This document shows, piece by piece, positions 1 to 8,507 of a DNA stretch of 64,000 nucleotides (its first letter is position 1; every line of letters starts with the position of its first letter). This DNA comes from Streptomyces hygroscopicus (GTDB lineage: Bacteria > Actinomycetota > Actinomycetes > Streptomycetales > Streptomycetaceae), in NCBI RefSeq assembly GCF_026168105.1, contig NZ_LBMW01000011.1, forward strand, positions 1 to 64,000, written 5' to 3'. The translations under genes and the position numbers were made by a program. The notes beneath the pieces are model-generated. The model saw only the letters and a program-made list of their open reading frames with translations, was not told where the DNA came from and searched no databases.

Positions 1-22
1 AATAGGCCGAGGGCTTGTCCTC
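1..22 (+). rRNA. 23S rRNA, 3' tip (partial)
   Basis: The first bases (aataggccgagggcttgt) match the conserved end of actinomycete 23S rRNA, which follows the actinomycete equivalent of the E. coli sequence ending in ACTAATGAACCGTGAGGCTT. The rest of the gene lies before the window. The exact 3' end is estimated by comparison with memory. A spacer of about 100 bases follows before the 5S gene. Confidence 0.65.
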
Positions 23-124
23 AGTTGCTCGCGTCCACTGTGTTAGTTCTGAGACAACGATCCGTTGTCGGCTTTGAGTAGAACATCAACTGAAGAGTGT
101 GCTTGTTCGCTCGAACCCATTAGG

Positions 125-244
125 GTTTCGGTGGCCATAGCGTGAGGGAAACGCCCGGTTACATTCCGAACCCGGAAGCTAAGCCTTACAGCGCCGATGG
201 TACTGCAGGGGGGACCCTGTGGGAGAGTAGGACACCGCCGAACA
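125..244 (+). rRNA. 5S ribosomal RNA
   Basis: The sequence carries the standard actinomycete 5S core: GTTTCGGTGG at the 5' end, the invariant CCGAACCCGGAAGCTAAG block, and GGGAGAGTAGGACACCGCC near the 3' end, which pairs back to the 5' strand. The length is about 120 nt. It lies about 100 nt after the 23S tip and just before a strong terminator, so it is the last gene of an rrn operon. The ends are accurate to a few bases. Confidence 0.95.
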
Positions 245-251
245 ATCTTTG

Positions 252-302
252 GAGGACCCTTGGTCCCAGCGACTCGCTGGGGCCAAGGGTCCTTTTTGTT
301 TT
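252..302 (+). terminator. rrn operon intrinsic terminator
   Basis: A 14-bp stem (GGACCCTTGGTCCC pairing with GGGGCCAAGGGTCC, with one wobble pair) is followed directly by TTTTTGTTTTT. This is a classical intrinsic terminator placed immediately after 5S rRNA. Confidence 0.95.
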
Positions 303-366
303 TCCAGGGCGCGCCGGGTACCCGGCTGCGCGAGAATGACTTGCGGTACCGAAGACAGGAGTCACC

Positions 367-2271
367 ATGTCCCCCAACTCTCCCGAAGAGCGTCCGGAGC
401 GCGACCAACGCCGCCGGGACAGTGGTGACCGCGGCGGCTACCGCGGGGGGCCGCGCCGCAGCGACGACCGCGCCGGATACGGTCGGCGTGACGACCGCGG
501 TGGCTACGGCCGCCGTGACGACGACCGTGGCGGCCACCGCCGTGATGACCGCCGTGACGACGACCGTGGCGGCCACCGCCGTGATGACCGCCGTGACGAC
601 GACCGTGGTGGCCACCGCCGTGACGACGACCGTGGCGGCTACCGCCGTGACGACGACCGTGGCGGCTACCGCCGTGACGACCGGCGTGACGACCGGGATC
701 GCGGCGACCGCGGCGATCGTGGTGACCGCGGCGGCTTCCGCCGCGACGACCGCGACCGCGGGGGCCGTCCGCCCTTCCGGCGTGACGATCGGCCGACCGG
801 GCCCCGCCGTGACGACCGCGACCGTGACCGTGGCTTCCGCCGTGACGGTGACCGCCCCGCCTTCCGGCGCGACGACGACCGCGGTGGCTACGGCCGCCGT
901 GACGACGACCGCGGCGGCTTCCGGCGCGATGACCGGCGCGATGACCGTCGTGACGACCGGGACCGCGGTTTCCGCCGTGACGACCAGCGCAGCGGTTACG
1001 GTCGGCGCGACGACCACCGTGGTGAGGATCGCGGCGACCGCGGCGGTTTCCGTCGGGACGACCGCCGTGACGACCGTGGGGGGTACGGCGATCGAGGCGG
1101 CTATGGCGATCGAGGCGGCTATGGCGACCGCGGCGGTTACGGCCGTCGTGACGACCGGCCGTCCGGGCCCCGTCGTGACGACCGTCGTGACGACCGGCCG
1201 TCCGGGCCCCGTCGTGACGACCGGCGCGACGGTGACCGTGGCGGCTACCGCCGGGACGACAGCCGAGGTGACCGCGGTGGCCTCCGCGGACGGGACGACC
1301 GCGGTGCGCGCGGCCCCCGTCGTGACGACCGCGGCGGCCGCCCCGGTGGCTTCCGCGGGCGGGACGACCGGCGCGGTGACGACCGTCGCGGTGGCGGCCG
1401 TTTCCGCGAGGAACGGGAGCGCGACCGTGACCGCGAGCCGATCAAGCGGCTGCCGATCCCCGAGGACGTCACCGGCGAGGAGATCGACAAGGACGTACGG
1501 CAGGAGCTGCAGAGCCTGCCGAAGACGCTCGCCGACGACGTCGCCAGGAACCTGGTGATGGTCGCCAGGCTCATCGATGAGGAACCCGAGCGCGCGTACG
1601 CGTACTCCAAGGTGGCGCTGCGTCTCGCGTCCCGTGTCGCCGCCGTGCGCGAGGCGGCCGGCTTCGCCGCGTACGCAAGCCAGAAGTACAGCGAGGCCCT
1701 CGCCGAGTTCCGGGCCGCGCGGCGTATGACCGGGAACATCGATCTGTGGCCCGTCATGGCCGACTGCGAGCGCGGTCTGGGTCGGCCCGAGAAGGCGCTG
1801 GACATGGCTGGTGCCCCCGAGGTGCACAAGCTGGACAAGGCCGGTCAGGTCGAAATGCGGCTCGTCGCGGCCGGAGCGCGCCGTGACATGGGGCAGCTCG
1901 ACGCCGCCATCGTGACGCTGCAGAGCCAGGAGCTGGCCTCCAACGCCGTGCAGCCGTGGACCGCACGGCTGCGGTACGCGTACGCCGAGGCGCTGCTCGC
2001 CGTCGGCCGGGAGAGCGAGGCCCGCGAGTGGTTCGCCAAGGCGGTCGAGTCGGACAAGGACGGCAGCACAGATGCGTCCGACCGGCTTGCCGAGCTGGAC
2101 GGCGTGGAGTTCGTCGACGTGCTCGATGAGAGCCATGACGCCGTCGAGCCCGACGTCGAGTCCCGGGAAGTCTCCGCCGAGAGCGAGAGCGAGAGCGAGA
2201 GCGAGAGCGAGAGCAAGAGCGAGAGCGAGAGCGGGAGCGAGTCCGGGGACGTCGAGGACGACAAGAGCTGA
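367..2271 (+). CDS. RDD/RGG-rich, TPR-containing protein
   Basis: This 634-residue protein starts at ATG 367 behind an ACAGGAG ribosome site. Residues about 10-345 are a low-complexity, highly charged tract built from [19 protein letters not shown] and similar units, probably disordered and possibly RNA-binding in the manner of RGG/RDD proteins. Residues about 350-590 form helical TPR-like repeats (for example the RASLAS-type stretch [18 protein letters not shown], then ALDMAG and [15 protein letters not shown]). The C-terminus is a Ser-Glu repeat encoded by tandem GAGAGC hexamers near 2180-2240. It sits alone between the rrn terminator and a convergent gene. Homologues next to rRNA operons are known in Streptomyces, but I know no demonstrated function. 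The periodic DNA keeps all six frames open here, so the long antisense ORFs are artefacts. Confidence 0.85.
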   Translation: MSPNSPEERPERDQRRRDSGDRGGYRGGPRRSDDRAGYGRRDDRGGYGRRDDDRGGHRRDDRRDDDRGGHRRDDRRDDDRGGHRRDDDRGGYRRDDDRGGYRRDDRRDDRDRGDRGDRGDRGGFRRDDRDRGGRPPFRRDDRPTGPRRDDRDRDRGFRRDGDRPAFRRDDDRGGYGRRDDDRGGFRRDDRRDDRRDDRDRGFRRDDQRSGYGRRDDHRGEDRGDRGGFRRDDRRDDRGGYGDRGGYGDRGGYGDRGGYGRRDDRPSGPRRDDRRDDRPSGPRRDDRRDGDRGGYRRDDSRGDRGGLRGRDDRGARGPRRDDRGGRPGGFRGRDDRRGDDRRGGGRFREERERDRDREPIKRLPIPEDVTGEEIDKDVRQELQSLPKTLADDVARNLVMVARLIDEEPERAYAYSKVALRLASRVAAVREAAGFAAYASQKYSEALAEFRAARRMTGNIDLWPVMADCERGLGRPEKALDMAGAPEVHKLDKAGQVEMRLVAAGARRDMGQLDAAIVTLQSQELASNAVQPWTARLRYAYAEALLAVGRESEAREWFAKAVESDKDGSTDASDRLAELDGVEFVDVLDESHDAVEPDVESREVSAESESESESESESKSESESGSESGDVEDDKS

Positions 2272-2291
2272 CGTCATCGGGTGCAGCCGAG

Positions 2292-2323
2292 GGAAGGGGC
2301 AGGGCAGCGACCCCGCCCCTTCC
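2292..2323. terminator. Hairpin between convergent genes
   Basis: GGAAGGGGC pairs with GCCCCTTCC across a 14-nt loop that itself has G/C-pairing ends. It lies between the stop of the TPR gene (2271) and the stop of the convergent DUF1015 gene (2329), so it could serve both strands. There is no U tract, as is usual for Streptomyces. Confidence 0.6.
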
Positions 2324-2328
2324 GGTTG

Positions 2329-3618
2329 TCAGGACGTGAGGGCCCGCAGCACCAGACCCGACGCGGGCTTGGGGCCGAACGAGGTCGACTTGCGCGGCAT
2401 CGTCACGCCCTGCCGCGCCAGTTCGCGTACGACCTCCTCGCGGACGGGGTGCATCAGCACGGCCGTGCCGCCGTCACGTTCGGCCTTCTCCACCGTCGCG
2501 GCGGTGTCGTGGATGTAGGCGATGTGCTCCGGCGAGTCCTCGGGAATGCGCCAGACGTTCTCCAGGAGCGCGGCGTGCAGGACCGTGGCGTCCAGGGTGC
2601 GCCAGGCTTCCGGGCGGTCCGCCGGAACCGTGCGGGTCAGGAGGTCCGGGGACGGCCGGTCGACCAGATGGAAGGCACCGTCGCCCGCCAGCAGGAAGGC
2701 GTTTCCGGCGCAGGCCGTGTCGGCCAGTGCCGCCAGGGCCTCGGTCAGGGGGATCCGCAGGTGACGTACGCGGAACAGGCCCGACAGCGCGGAGAGCGCC
2801 TCGGACACCGGGAGGCGGTGCAGGAGGCGGTGGATGGCGCGGACCCTGAGCGGGTAGCGGGCCGTGTCCACCAGGAGGACCAGCCCGTAGTCCCAGGGGC
2901 TGGGAGAGGCGTGCTCCGCGCGTAGACGCAGATACGTCGCCCAGCGGTGGTGGCCGTCCGCGATGAGGGCCTGATGCCGGGCCAGATCCCCTTGGATCTC
3001 GGCGAGTTCGGCCGGATCCGTCACCGCCCACAGACGGTGGCTGAAACCGTCTTCCGTGGTGGTGCAGAGCAGCGGCGGGCGCTGCGCCGTGCGCTCGATG
3101 ACGGCGGTCGCACCCGCTTCCGATCCGTTGCCGCGGTAGGTGAGCAGCAGGGGTTCGAGGTTGGCGGAGGTCGCCCGCATCAGGGCCGCCCGGTCGGCGA
3201 TCACATGCGGCATGACGTCCTCGTGGGGGAGGACCACACCCTCGGAGGGCTCCGACACGCGCAGGGCGCCGATGACACCGCGCTGCAGCAGACCGCCGCC
3301 GTGCTGCTCGTAGACGTACAGGCCGGGCTCGGCGTCGGCCGTCAGGACGCCCTCGGTGAGCCAGTGGTGCAGGGTTTCGGCCGCTTGTTTGTTGCGTGCG
3401 GCGGGGGTGGCCGCCTGGGGAAGGATCAGGCGCACGATGTTGTACGGATCGGCGGACTCGAGGTGCAGCAACCCGTCGGGCCGTACGACGACGTCGTACG
3501 GCGGGGAGGTGACCGCGGCGAGGCTGCCGACGCGGTCGGGGTCGTAGCGCAGGCCCCGGAAGGGAGTCAGTTCAAGGCCTTTGCGTACCGGTACGTCCCC
3601 AGGACCTGCAGTGTTCAT
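2329..3618 (-). CDS. DUF1015 family protein
   Basis: This 429-residue protein begins at MNTAGPGDVPVRKGLELTPF (ATG at 3618). The family signature PFRGLRYDPDRVG and the SPPYDVV motif lie near the N-terminus, and ADGHHRWATYLRLR, the conserved His-rich block of DUF1015, lies in the middle. The family is widespread in bacteria and is sometimes described as a putative kinase/HPr-Ser-like protein, but its function is unknown. It is divergent from the HAD phosphatase (72-bp gap). The reading frame stays open far upstream, but that extension lies antisense to the HAD gene and is not real. Confidence 0.9.
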   Translation of the reverse strand: MNTAGPGDVPVRKGLELTPFRGLRYDPDRVGSLAAVTSPPYDVVVRPDGLLHLESADPYNIVRLILPQAATPAARNKQAAETLHHWLTEGVLTADAEPGLYVYEQHGGGLLQRGVIGALRVSEPSEGVVLPHEDVMPHVIADRAALMRATSANLEPLLLTYRGNGSEAGATAVIERTAQRPPLLCTTTEDGFSHRLWAVTDPAELAEIQGDLARHQALIADGHHRWATYLRLRAEHASPSPWDYGLVLLVDTARYPLRVRAIHRLLHRLPVSEALSALSGLFRVRHLRIPLTEALAALADTACAGNAFLLAGDGAFHLVDRPSPDLLTRTVPADRPEAWRTLDATVLHAALLENVWRIPEDSPEHIAYIHDTAATVEKAERDGGTAVLMHPVREEVVRELARQGVTMPRKSTSFGPKPASGLVLRALTS

Positions 3619-3690
3619 TGGTGCATGGTAAGTGTCCCGGCGCCATGCGCGATGATCGGGGGAAAGCGAGCTAACGAGGAGCGATGCGGA

Positions 3691-4719
3691 ATGAGCCAGA
3701 CCGCCAGGACGTGGCCCGAGGGCAGCGCGCGGCCCTTGAGTGAGGCGTACGACACGGCGCTGCTCGACCTTGACGGGGTGGTGTACGCGGGCGGGCACGC
3801 GATCGCGCACGCCGTGGAGTCGCTCGGCGCCGCCCGCTCCGGCGGGATGCATCTCGCGTACGTCACGAACAACGCGCTGCGCACGCCGGAAGCGGTGGCC
3901 GCGCACCTCACGGAGCTGGGGATACCGGCGGAGGGCCCCGACGTCATCACGTCGGCGCAGGCGGTCGCCCGGCTGATCAGCGAGAAGGTGCCCGCGGGGG
4001 CGCGGGTGCTGGTCGTCGGCGGGGAGGGGTTGCGTGTCGCGTTGCGGGAGCGGGGGCTCGTTCCCGTCGAGTCGGCCGACGACGACCCGGTGGCCGTGGT
4101 CCAGGGGTACGGCGGGGCCGAGCTGTCCTGGGGGCGGTTCGCGGAAGCGTCGTACGCCGTCGCCCGCGGGGTGCCGTGGTTCGCGTCCAACACCGATCTG
4201 ACGATCCCGAGCGCGCGCGGGATCGCGCCGGGGAACGGGGCGGCCGTGGAGGTCGTACGGATCGCGACCGGTGCCGAGCCGCAGGTGGCGGGCAAGCCGC
4301 TGCCGCCGATGCACCGGGAGACGATCCTGCGCACCGGCGCCGAGCGGCCCCTGGTGGTCGGGGACCGGCTGGACACGGACATCGAGGGCGCGTTCAACGG
4401 TGGGGTGGACTCGCTGCTCGTGCTGACGGGTGTGACCGACGGTGCACGGTTGCTCGCCGCGCCGCCGCAGCACCGGCCGACGTACGTGGACGCGGATCTG
4501 CGCGGGCTGCTGACCGGGCAGCCGGAGGTCTCCGCGGTGGATGACGGGTTCCGCTGCGGTGGCTGGACGGCGACGGCGGGGTCGGAGCGGCTGGAGCTGG
4601 AGGGGGAGGGCGAGGCCATGGACGGGCTGCGGGCGCTGTGTGCGGCGGCCTGGACGGCCGCCGGTGACGGCTCGTGCGAGCTGGAGGGCGGGAAGGCACT
4701 GGCGCGACTGGGATTGTGA
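3691..4719 (+). CDS. HAD-IIA hydrolase, NagD-like phosphatase
   Basis: This 342-residue haloacid-dehalogenase-fold protein has the catalytic motif LLDLDGVVYAG (nucleophile Asp26, acid Asp28), a TNNALRTPE motif II, a Lys in AGKPLPP near residue 200 and a metal-binding VVGDRLDTDIEGA near residue 225. That layout is typical of the HAD-IIA (NagD/4-nitrophenylphosphatase) group, which removes phosphate from small sugar or nucleotide phosphates; the exact substrate cannot be read. Start ATG 3691 is chosen because GAGGAG lies at 3677-3682. The open frame upstream to 2947 runs antisense to the DUF1015 gene. Confidence 0.9.
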   Translation: MSQTARTWPEGSARPLSEAYDTALLDLDGVVYAGGHAIAHAVESLGAARSGGMHLAYVTNNALRTPEAVAAHLTELGIPAEGPDVITSAQAVARLISEKVPAGARVLVVGGEGLRVALRERGLVPVESADDDPVAVVQGYGGAELSWGRFAEASYAVARGVPWFASNTDLTIPSARGIAPGNGAAVEVVRIATGAEPQVAGKPLPPMHRETILRTGAERPLVVGDRLDTDIEGAFNGGVDSLLVLTGVTDGARLLAAPPQHRPTYVDADLRGLLTGQPEVSAVDDGFRCGGWTATAGSERLELEGEGEAMDGLRALCAAAWTAAGDGSCELEGGKALARLGL

Positions 4720-4743
4720 GCCCATGGGGGCGGCCTCCGGGCG

Positions 4744-4790
4744 CACCCGATGCCGAACCGGAACAGCACCCGACGCCGAACCGGAAACAG
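4744..4790 (+). repeat. Tandem 23/24-bp direct repeat
   Basis: Two adjacent copies (4744-4766 and 4767-4790), each beginning CACCCGA and containing GCCGAACCGG, differ by one substitution and one inserted A. They lie between the HAD stop and the iron box of the importer operon. They could be a second regulatory site or a slippage duplication. Confidence 0.7.
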
Positions 4791-4811
4791 GACCGGCGTC
4801 GACCCCGCCAT

Positions 4812-4830
4812 AAAGGGTAGGCTAACCTAA
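4812..4830. promoter_or_regulatory. DtxR/DmdR/IdeR-type iron box
   Basis: The 19 bases ending TAGGCTAACCTAA match the iron-box consensus TTAGGTTAGGCTAACCTAA at 16 of 19 positions (the three mismatches are in the left half). The site ends 4 bases before the GTG start of the first permease gene. TAGGCT inside it (4818-4823) is also placed like a -10 element for a transcript starting at or next to the start codon. Iron-dependent repression by a DmdR-type regulator is the expected outcome (inference from family knowledge). Confidence 0.85.
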
Positions 4831-4834
4831 CTTC

Positions 4835-5878
4835 GTGTTGGTCGACAGTCCTCCCGAACCGCGCGCGGAAACCGCCCCCGTGCCCCCAACTCATCGGGCG
4901 ATACGGGCCGTTGGGCTCCTGGCCTCGGTCGTGGTCCTGGTGCTCGTCGCACTGGCGAGCATCGCGATCGGTGCGAAAGGGCTATCGTCGGCCCAGGTCT
5001 GGCACGGCCTCTTCCACGACTCGGGGACGTACGCGGACGTCGTGGTCGACGACCGGCTCTCGCGCACGGTGCTGGGGCTGCTCGTCGGCGCCGCGCTCGG
5101 TCTGTCCGGGGCCGTTCTCCAGGCGCTCACCCGCAATCCGCTGGCCGACCCAGGACTGCTCGGCATCAACGCGGGCGCGTCGGCCGCCGTCGTCACCGCC
5201 ATCACGTTCCTCGGCGTCACGAGCCTGAGCGGCTATGTCTGGTTCGCGTTCCTCGGCGCCGCCACCGTGGGTGCCCTGGTGTGGTTCCTCGGCGGCAGCC
5301 GGGGCGCGACGCCGGTGCGCCTCGCGCTCGCCGGCACCGCGATCAGCGCCGCGCTCTACGGCTATCTGCAGGCGGTGATGATCACGGACGACGCGGCGCT
5401 CGGCACGATGCGCTTCTGGACGGTCGGTTCGCTGGGCTCGGCCACCGACGCGACCATCACCCAGGTCGTGCCGTTCCTCGTGGCCGGTACGGTCCTGGCG
5501 CTGGCCCTGGCCCGGCCGCTGAACGCCCTGGCAATGGGCGACGACACCGCCCGTGCCCTCGGCGCGAACCTCCACCGCACCCGCGCCCTGTCCATGGCCG
5601 CGGCGACCGTGCTGTGCGGGGCCGCGACCGCCGCCTGCGGGCCGATCGTGTTCGTCGGGCTGATGGTCCCGCACACCGTACGGTCCTTCACCGGCCCCGA
5701 CCTGCGCTGGATCCTGCCGTACGCAACCGTCCTGTCGCCCGTGCTGCTGCTCGGCGCCGACGTCATCGGCCGCGTCGTCGCCCGGCCCGCCGAACTCCAG
5801 GTCGGCATCGTGACCGCGGTCATCGGCGGCCCGGTCTTCATCCTCCTCGTACGACGGCGCAGGACGGCACAGCTGTGA
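4835..5878 (+). CDS. FecCD-family iron-siderophore ABC permease 1
   Basis: This 347-residue integral membrane protein has about nine to ten hydrophobic segments. It shows the FecCD/BtuC hallmarks: RLSRTVLGLLVGAALGLSGA near residue 70, LTRNPLADPGLLGINAGA after it, and GPIVFVGLMVPH near the C-terminus, which contacts the ATPase. It starts at GTG 4835, 4 bases after an iron box with no ribosome site in between, so translation is probably leaderless. It overlaps the next permease by GTGA. The two permeases would form a heterodimeric channel for ferric siderophore uptake. Confidence 0.93.
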   Translation: MLVDSPPEPRAETAPVPPTHRAIRAVGLLASVVVLVLVALASIAIGAKGLSSAQVWHGLFHDSGTYADVVVDDRLSRTVLGLLVGAALGLSGAVLQALTRNPLADPGLLGINAGASAAVVTAITFLGVTSLSGYVWFAFLGAATVGALVWFLGGSRGATPVRLALAGTAISAALYGYLQAVMITDDAALGTMRFWTVGSLGSATDATITQVVPFLVAGTVLALALARPLNALAMGDDTARALGANLHRTRALSMAAATVLCGAATAACGPIVFVGLMVPHTVRSFTGPDLRWILPYATVLSPVLLLGADVIGRVVARPAELQVGIVTAVIGGPVFILLVRRRRTAQL

Positions 5879-6918
5879 AGACCACCCGCACCCCGGCCCT
5901 GCGTGTCCGGGACGGACTGTCCGTGCGGCTCGACCCGCGCGCCCTCGCGGTCGTCGCGCTGCTGGTGGCCGCCGCGCTCGCCGCGAGCATCCTGCTGATC
6001 GGCACCGGCGACTTCTCGATCCCGGCCGGGGACGTCCTCAGGACGCTGGCCGGCTACGGCGATCCGCGCCAGGAGTTCATCGTCACCGAACTGCGGCTGC
6101 CGCGTGTGCTCGTCGGTCTGCTGGTCGGCGCCTCGCTCGGGCTCGGCGGCGCACTTTTCCAGTCCATCTCCCGCAATCCGCTGGGCAGTCCGGATGTGCT
6201 GGGCCTCGGGCAGGGTTCGACGGCAGGCGCGCTCGTGGTGATCGTGCTGTTCTCCGGGAGCGCCACCGAGGTCGCCCTGGGCGCGCTCGCCGGCGGCCTG
6301 GCGACCGGCCTCGCCATCTACCTGCTCGCCTGGAAGCAGGGCGTGCACGGCTACCGTCTGGTCCTGGTCGGCATCGGCGTCTCCGCGGTCGTCACGGCGG
6401 CCAACGGCTATCTGCTCACCAAGGCCGACATCGTCGACGCGGCCCGCGCCGTCGTCTGGATGACCGGATCCCTCGGCGGCCGCGACTGGGACCAGGTCTG
6501 GCCACTGCTCGTCCTGTGCGCCGCCCTCCTACCGCTCGTCCTCGGCAACGCCCGGGGGCTGCGGATGACGGAGATGGGCGACGACGTCTCGTACGCCCTC
6601 GGGGTCCGCGTCGAGCGCGTACGGCTGCTGCTGATGGTGTCCGCGGTGATGCTCACCGCCGGTGCCACCGCCGCCGCGGGCCCGGTCGGGTTCGTGGCGC
6701 TCACCGCGCCTCAGCTCGCCCGCCGCCTGACCCGCGCGCCCGGACCGAACCTGGTGCCCTCCATGGTCATGGGCGCCACCCTGCTGATCGTCGCCGACTG
6801 GGCCTCCCAGCGGGCCTTCGGCGCGGACCAGCTGCCCGTGGGTGTGGTCACCGGGGTCCTCGGTGGCCTGTATCTGCTGTGGCTGCTGGTCACCGAGCGC
6901 CGGGCGGGTCGCATATGA
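5875..6918 (+). CDS. FecCD-family iron-siderophore ABC permease 2
   Basis: Also 347 residues, paralogous to the preceding permease. It has ELRLPRVLVGLLVGASLGLGG near residue 70, ISRNPLGSPDVLGLGQG, and GPVGFVALTAPQLARRL as the ATPase-coupling region. GTG start 5875 overlaps the previous stop (GTGA), and its own stop overlaps the ATPase start (ATGA), so the three genes are translationally coupled. It should form the second half of the membrane channel. Confidence 0.93.
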   Translation: MKTTRTPALRVRDGLSVRLDPRALAVVALLVAAALAASILLIGTGDFSIPAGDVLRTLAGYGDPRQEFIVTELRLPRVLVGLLVGASLGLGGALFQSISRNPLGSPDVLGLGQGSTAGALVVIVLFSGSATEVALGALAGGLATGLAIYLLAWKQGVHGYRLVLVGIGVSAVVTAANGYLLTKADIVDAARAVVWMTGSLGGRDWDQVWPLLVLCAALLPLVLGNARGLRMTEMGDDVSYALGVRVERVRLLLMVSAVMLTAGATAAAGPVGFVALTAPQLARRLTRAPGPNLVPSMVMGATLLIVADWASQRAFGADQLPVGVVTGVLGGLYLLWLLVTERRAGRI

Positions 6919-7775
6919 GCGCCGCAGGCGGACCGGATCCGAACGACACAAGGAGCGCTGTGCACCGTCTCTCCGCCGACCATGTCACCCTCGCCTACGA
7001 CCAGAGCATGATCGCCGAAGAGCTGTCCGTGGAGATCCCCGACAACTCCTTCACCGTGATCGTCGGCCCCAACGCCTGCGGCAAGTCCACGCTGCTGCGC
7101 GCCCTGTCCCGGATGCTCAAGCCGTCCAGGGGGCGGGTACTGCTCGACGGGCAGGTCATCCAGTCGATATCGGCGAAGAAGGTCGCACGGACCCTGGGCC
7201 TGCTGCCGCAGTCCTCGATCGCGCCCGACGGGATCACCGTCGGCGACCTCGTGGGCCGGGGCCGCTATCCGCACCAGGGGATCCTGCGCCAGTGGTCGAG
7301 CGAGGACGAGCGGGTCGTTCAGGAGTCGATGGAGCGGACCGGCGTCGCCGAACTGGCCGACCGCTATGTCGACGAGCTCTCCGGTGGCCAGCGGCAGCGC
7401 GTGTGGATCGCCATGGCCCTCGCCCAGCAGACGCCGCTGCTGCTGCTGGACGAGCCGACGACCTATCTGGACATCCAGCACCAGATCGACGTGCTCGACC
7501 TGTGCGCCGAACTGCACGAGGAACAGGGACGCACCCTGGTCGCCGTCCTGCACGACCTCAACCACGCCGCCCGCTATGCCACCCATCTGATCGCGCTGCG
7601 CGGCGGACGGGTCATCGCCGAGGGCGCCCCGAACGACGTCGTCACGGCCGAACTGGTCGAGGAGGTCTTCGGGCTGCGCTGCCGGGTCTTCGACGACCCG
7701 GAGACGGGGACGCCGCTGGTGGTGCCGGCGGCACGCAGGGCACGTGCGCGCGCGGCGGCCGAGAAGGCTTCCTGA
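6915..7775 (+). CDS. FecE-type siderophore ABC transporter ATPase
   Basis: This 286-residue ABC ATPase has Walker A GPNACGKST at about residues 50-58, signature LSGGQRQR at about 155, Walker B LLLLDEPT at about 178 and an H-loop in VLHDLNHAARYA. It energises the two FecCD permeases. ATG 6915 overlaps the upstream stop. An alternative start is GTG 6960, preceded by AAGGAG at 6950-6955 (short spacing), which would remove 15 residues. No substrate-binding lipoprotein lies beside the operon, so the importer must borrow one encoded elsewhere. Confidence 0.95.
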   Translation: MSAAGGPDPNDTRSAVHRLSADHVTLAYDQSMIAEELSVEIPDNSFTVIVGPNACGKSTLLRALSRMLKPSRGRVLLDGQVIQSISAKKVARTLGLLPQSSIAPDGITVGDLVGRGRYPHQGILRQWSSEDERVVQESMERTGVAELADRYVDELSGGQRQRVWIAMALAQQTPLLLLDEPTTYLDIQHQIDVLDLCAELHEEQGRTLVAVLHDLNHAARYATHLIALRGGRVIAEGAPNDVVTAELVEEVFGLRCRVFDDPETGTPLVVPAARRARARAAAEKAS

Positions 7776-7795
7776 GGCCGCACGCCTGTTCGGGT

Positions 7796-8143
7796 CTACA
7801 GAAGCTTCCGGAGGCGAAACACATCGAGCAGGGCCGCCTCCAGCTTCACCCGGCCCGCGCCCCAGGCCCTGGCGAAGTTCAGCTCGCCGTCGACCATCGC
7901 CACCAGATCGTCGCCGGTCATCGTCAGTCTGATCTGAGCCTTTTCGCGTGGCGGTCCCTGCACCGTGTGGAGCACCTCGATCCGGCCGTCCGTGAGGCGG
8001 CCGACGAAGGTGATGTCCAGGTCGGTGACACGGCAGCTGAGCGAGCGGTCCAGGGCGGCGGCCGCGCGTACGTCCCCGTCAGCGCCCGCCAGGTTGTCCG
8101 AGAGCTTGTCGAGTGCGCTGCGGCACTCCTCAATCGTCGCCAT
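7796..8143 (-). CDS. SCP2 sterol-carrier-like domain protein
   Basis: This 115-residue protein starts MATIEECRSALDKLSDNLAG. The pattern RSLSCRVTDLDITFVGRL, then RLTMTGDDLVAMVDGELNFARAWGAGRVKLEA, is that of the SCP2 lipid-binding fold, whose conserved end reads A-x-x-x-G-x-x-x-x-E. It is probably a small cytosolic lipid-binding protein; no ligand is known. It is convergent with the FecE gene and divergent from the small gene at 8186. The upstream open frame is a shadow of that gene. Confidence 0.8.
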   Translation of the reverse strand: MATIEECRSALDKLSDNLAGADGDVRAAAALDRSLSCRVTDLDITFVGRLTDGRIEVLHTVQGPPREKAQIRLTMTGDDLVAMVDGELNFARAWGAGRVKLEAALLDVFRLRKLL

Positions 8144-8185
8144 CGTGAGCGACGGTACCCCAGTGCTTCGGGGTAGCGTCGGGGC

Positions 8186-8500
8186 ATGAGCGACTCTGTG
8201 CCCGAGGTCGAGGTCCCCGCGGAAGCCGTGGAACCTGCATCGGATGTTCCGGCCGACACCGCGTACGCGCCGGAATACGACCCCGCCGCTCCCGCCCCGC
8301 TGAACGTGCCCCGGACCCCCACCGGCAACGCCGACGTCGACGCCCAGCTGGAGCGCCTGGCCGACGCGGACCACCTCGCCACGGACGGGCACATCGAGGT
8401 GTACGAGGATGTACATGGGGGGCTGCGTGACGCGCTGACCGCGCTCGACGCCCGCCCGGGACCTCCGGCGCCCCCAGGGCACTACGAGCACAGGAGCTGA
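8186..8500 (+). CDS. Conserved hypothetical acidic protein upstream of tlyA
   Basis: This 104-residue protein is rich in Pro, Ala, Asp and Glu. The N-terminal half is disordered-looking; the second half (GNADVDAQLERLADADHL and VHGGLRDALTALDA) looks helical. I recognise no functional domain. It precedes tlyA by 7 bases and is probably co-transcribed with it. TAGCGT at 8173-8178, 7 bases before the ATG, is placed like a -10 box for a leaderless transcript (inference). Confidence 0.75.
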   Translation: MSDSVPEVEVPAEAVEPASDVPADTAYAPEYDPAAPAPLNVPRTPTGNADVDAQLERLADADHLATDGHIEVYEDVHGGLRDALTALDARPGPPAPPGHYEHRS

Positions 8501-8507
8501 ACCCACC

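Noticed and set aside
43..2277. Very long antisense ORF (744 codons) opposite the TPR gene, with a long Ala/Val/Thr tract
   Set aside because: It mirrors the 3-base periodic RDD/RGG repeats of the real gene, crosses the 5S rRNA and its terminator, and has no ribosome site. It is a shadow.
2329..4746. 805-codon frame read as one long DUF1015 protein
   Set aside because: The N-terminal half lies antisense to the HAD phosphatase; the real start is MNTAGPGD at 3618.
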